DNA of 64,000 bases from Phellopilus nigrolimitatus (taxonomy: Eukaryota; Basidiomycota; Agaricomycetes; Hymenochaetales; Hymenochaetaceae), in NCBI GenBank assembly GCA_021029095.1, contig JAJOHG010000014.1:1-64000 (forward strand), in the 5' to 3' direction. Under the pieces are notes generated by a model, which was not told the DNA's origin, made no database searches, and saw only the letters and a list, made by a program, of their open reading frames with translations. Positions 63,791 to 64,000 of this stretch are shown one piece after another. Made by a program: the position numbers and the translations under genes. Numbering within the stretch: position 1 is the first letter of the stretch; each line of letters starts with the position of its first letter.

Positions 63791-64000
63791 CTAGACAGAC
63801 AGTTTACAGATTAGTACGCTAATGGCATGAAGAAAGAGAAACAACGTATGACTAGATAACGGTACGCGGAGCGTAGCCGAGAAGTCGACAAGTCGAGAGG
63901 CCAAGACGAAGACGAAGTTGAAGACGAAGTTAGAAGATCGACATGACGAGGACGACGCGCATGGCTGTCCTCGGGCTGTGCCGGACAGCGATCACTTCGA
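63791..64000 (-). repeat. Dispersed repeat, copy E (truncated by window end)
   Basis: Minus-strand copy: hairpin region (ATCGCTGTCC / GGACAGCCAT), pyrimidine tract with a CTTCAACTTCGTC variation, GTCGACTTCTCGGCTACGCT and a tail ending in CTAG at 63791, where the donor position reads GTTGTT. It mirrors copy A across the outer axis. Confidence 0.7.

Overview
The window is from a filamentous basidiomycete, most likely an Agaricomycete. Genes are cut by many 45-65 nt GT-AG introns with CTAAT-like branch sites. The recognisable products are typical of that group: VPS10, a JmjN/JmjC/PHD protein, a fungal Dicer, Mub1/samB, urea amidolyase, COX16, HP1 and a Tet-like 2OG-Fe(II) oxygenase. There is no bacterial-style operon, tRNA, rRNA or CRISPR array, and I recognise no transposase or reverse transcriptase.

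Most of the window is a graveyard of broken gene copies. From left to right: a decayed JmjN-JmjC-ePHD demethylase-like gene (0.02-2.7 kb), a vacuolar M28 protease remnant (2.8-3.9), a Q-rich/acidic gene (4.1-6.0), the N-terminal half of an MFS transporter (6.0-6.6), a VPS10 pseudogene (7.5-10.7) and a beta'-COP fragment (10.7-11.2). An island of mostly intact genes follows: HP1-like (11.7-12.8), a five-exon protein with tandem dsRBD-like modules (17.4-14.6, minus), COX16 (19.2-19.7) and a conserved basic-region protein (19.95-21.2). It is interrupted by sec61-alpha and Mub1 pseudogenes. From 22.5 to 30.3 kb lie an S/Q-rich gene with one nonsense codon and fragments of KIN1 kinase, an IBTK-like protein, urea amidolyase and a Nop8-like RRM protein. 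At 31.9-33.9 kb the first Dicer exon runs into a gene built of 63-nt exons, each encoding 21 coiled-coil residues.

The right half is a large decayed palindrome (about 36-53 kb). Its arms carry Dicer RNase III fragments, two apparently intact divergent Tet-like 2OG-Fe(II) oxygenase genes (38.6-36.8 minus; 50.5-52.2 plus), and Mub1/Ser-Pro-rich gene copies. The C-terminal half of the MFS transporter sits at its centre. Beyond it lie a tuberin (TSC2) fragment, more KIN1 and Dicer pieces, sec61-alpha pieces and a second, inverted VPS10 copy (62.6-58.9). That copy mirrors the first VPS10 and includes a tract of about 1.8 kb with no indel and residue-identical translations. An outer symmetry axis near 35 kb and an inner one near 44.5 kb both fall close to copies of a ~300-bp repeat. 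The repeat contains a 10-bp-stem hairpin and ends in an intron-like 49-65 nt tail. It also borders the two MFS halves and the KIN1 copies.

The few genes that look functional concern chromatin, RNA or DNA modification (HP1, the dsRBD-like protein, two Tet-like oxygenases), mitochondrial COX assembly, and the mini-exon coiled-coil protein. Coordinates of pseudogenes are approximate because their frames are broken. Intact genes were checked exon by exon for phase, except where an entry says otherwise.
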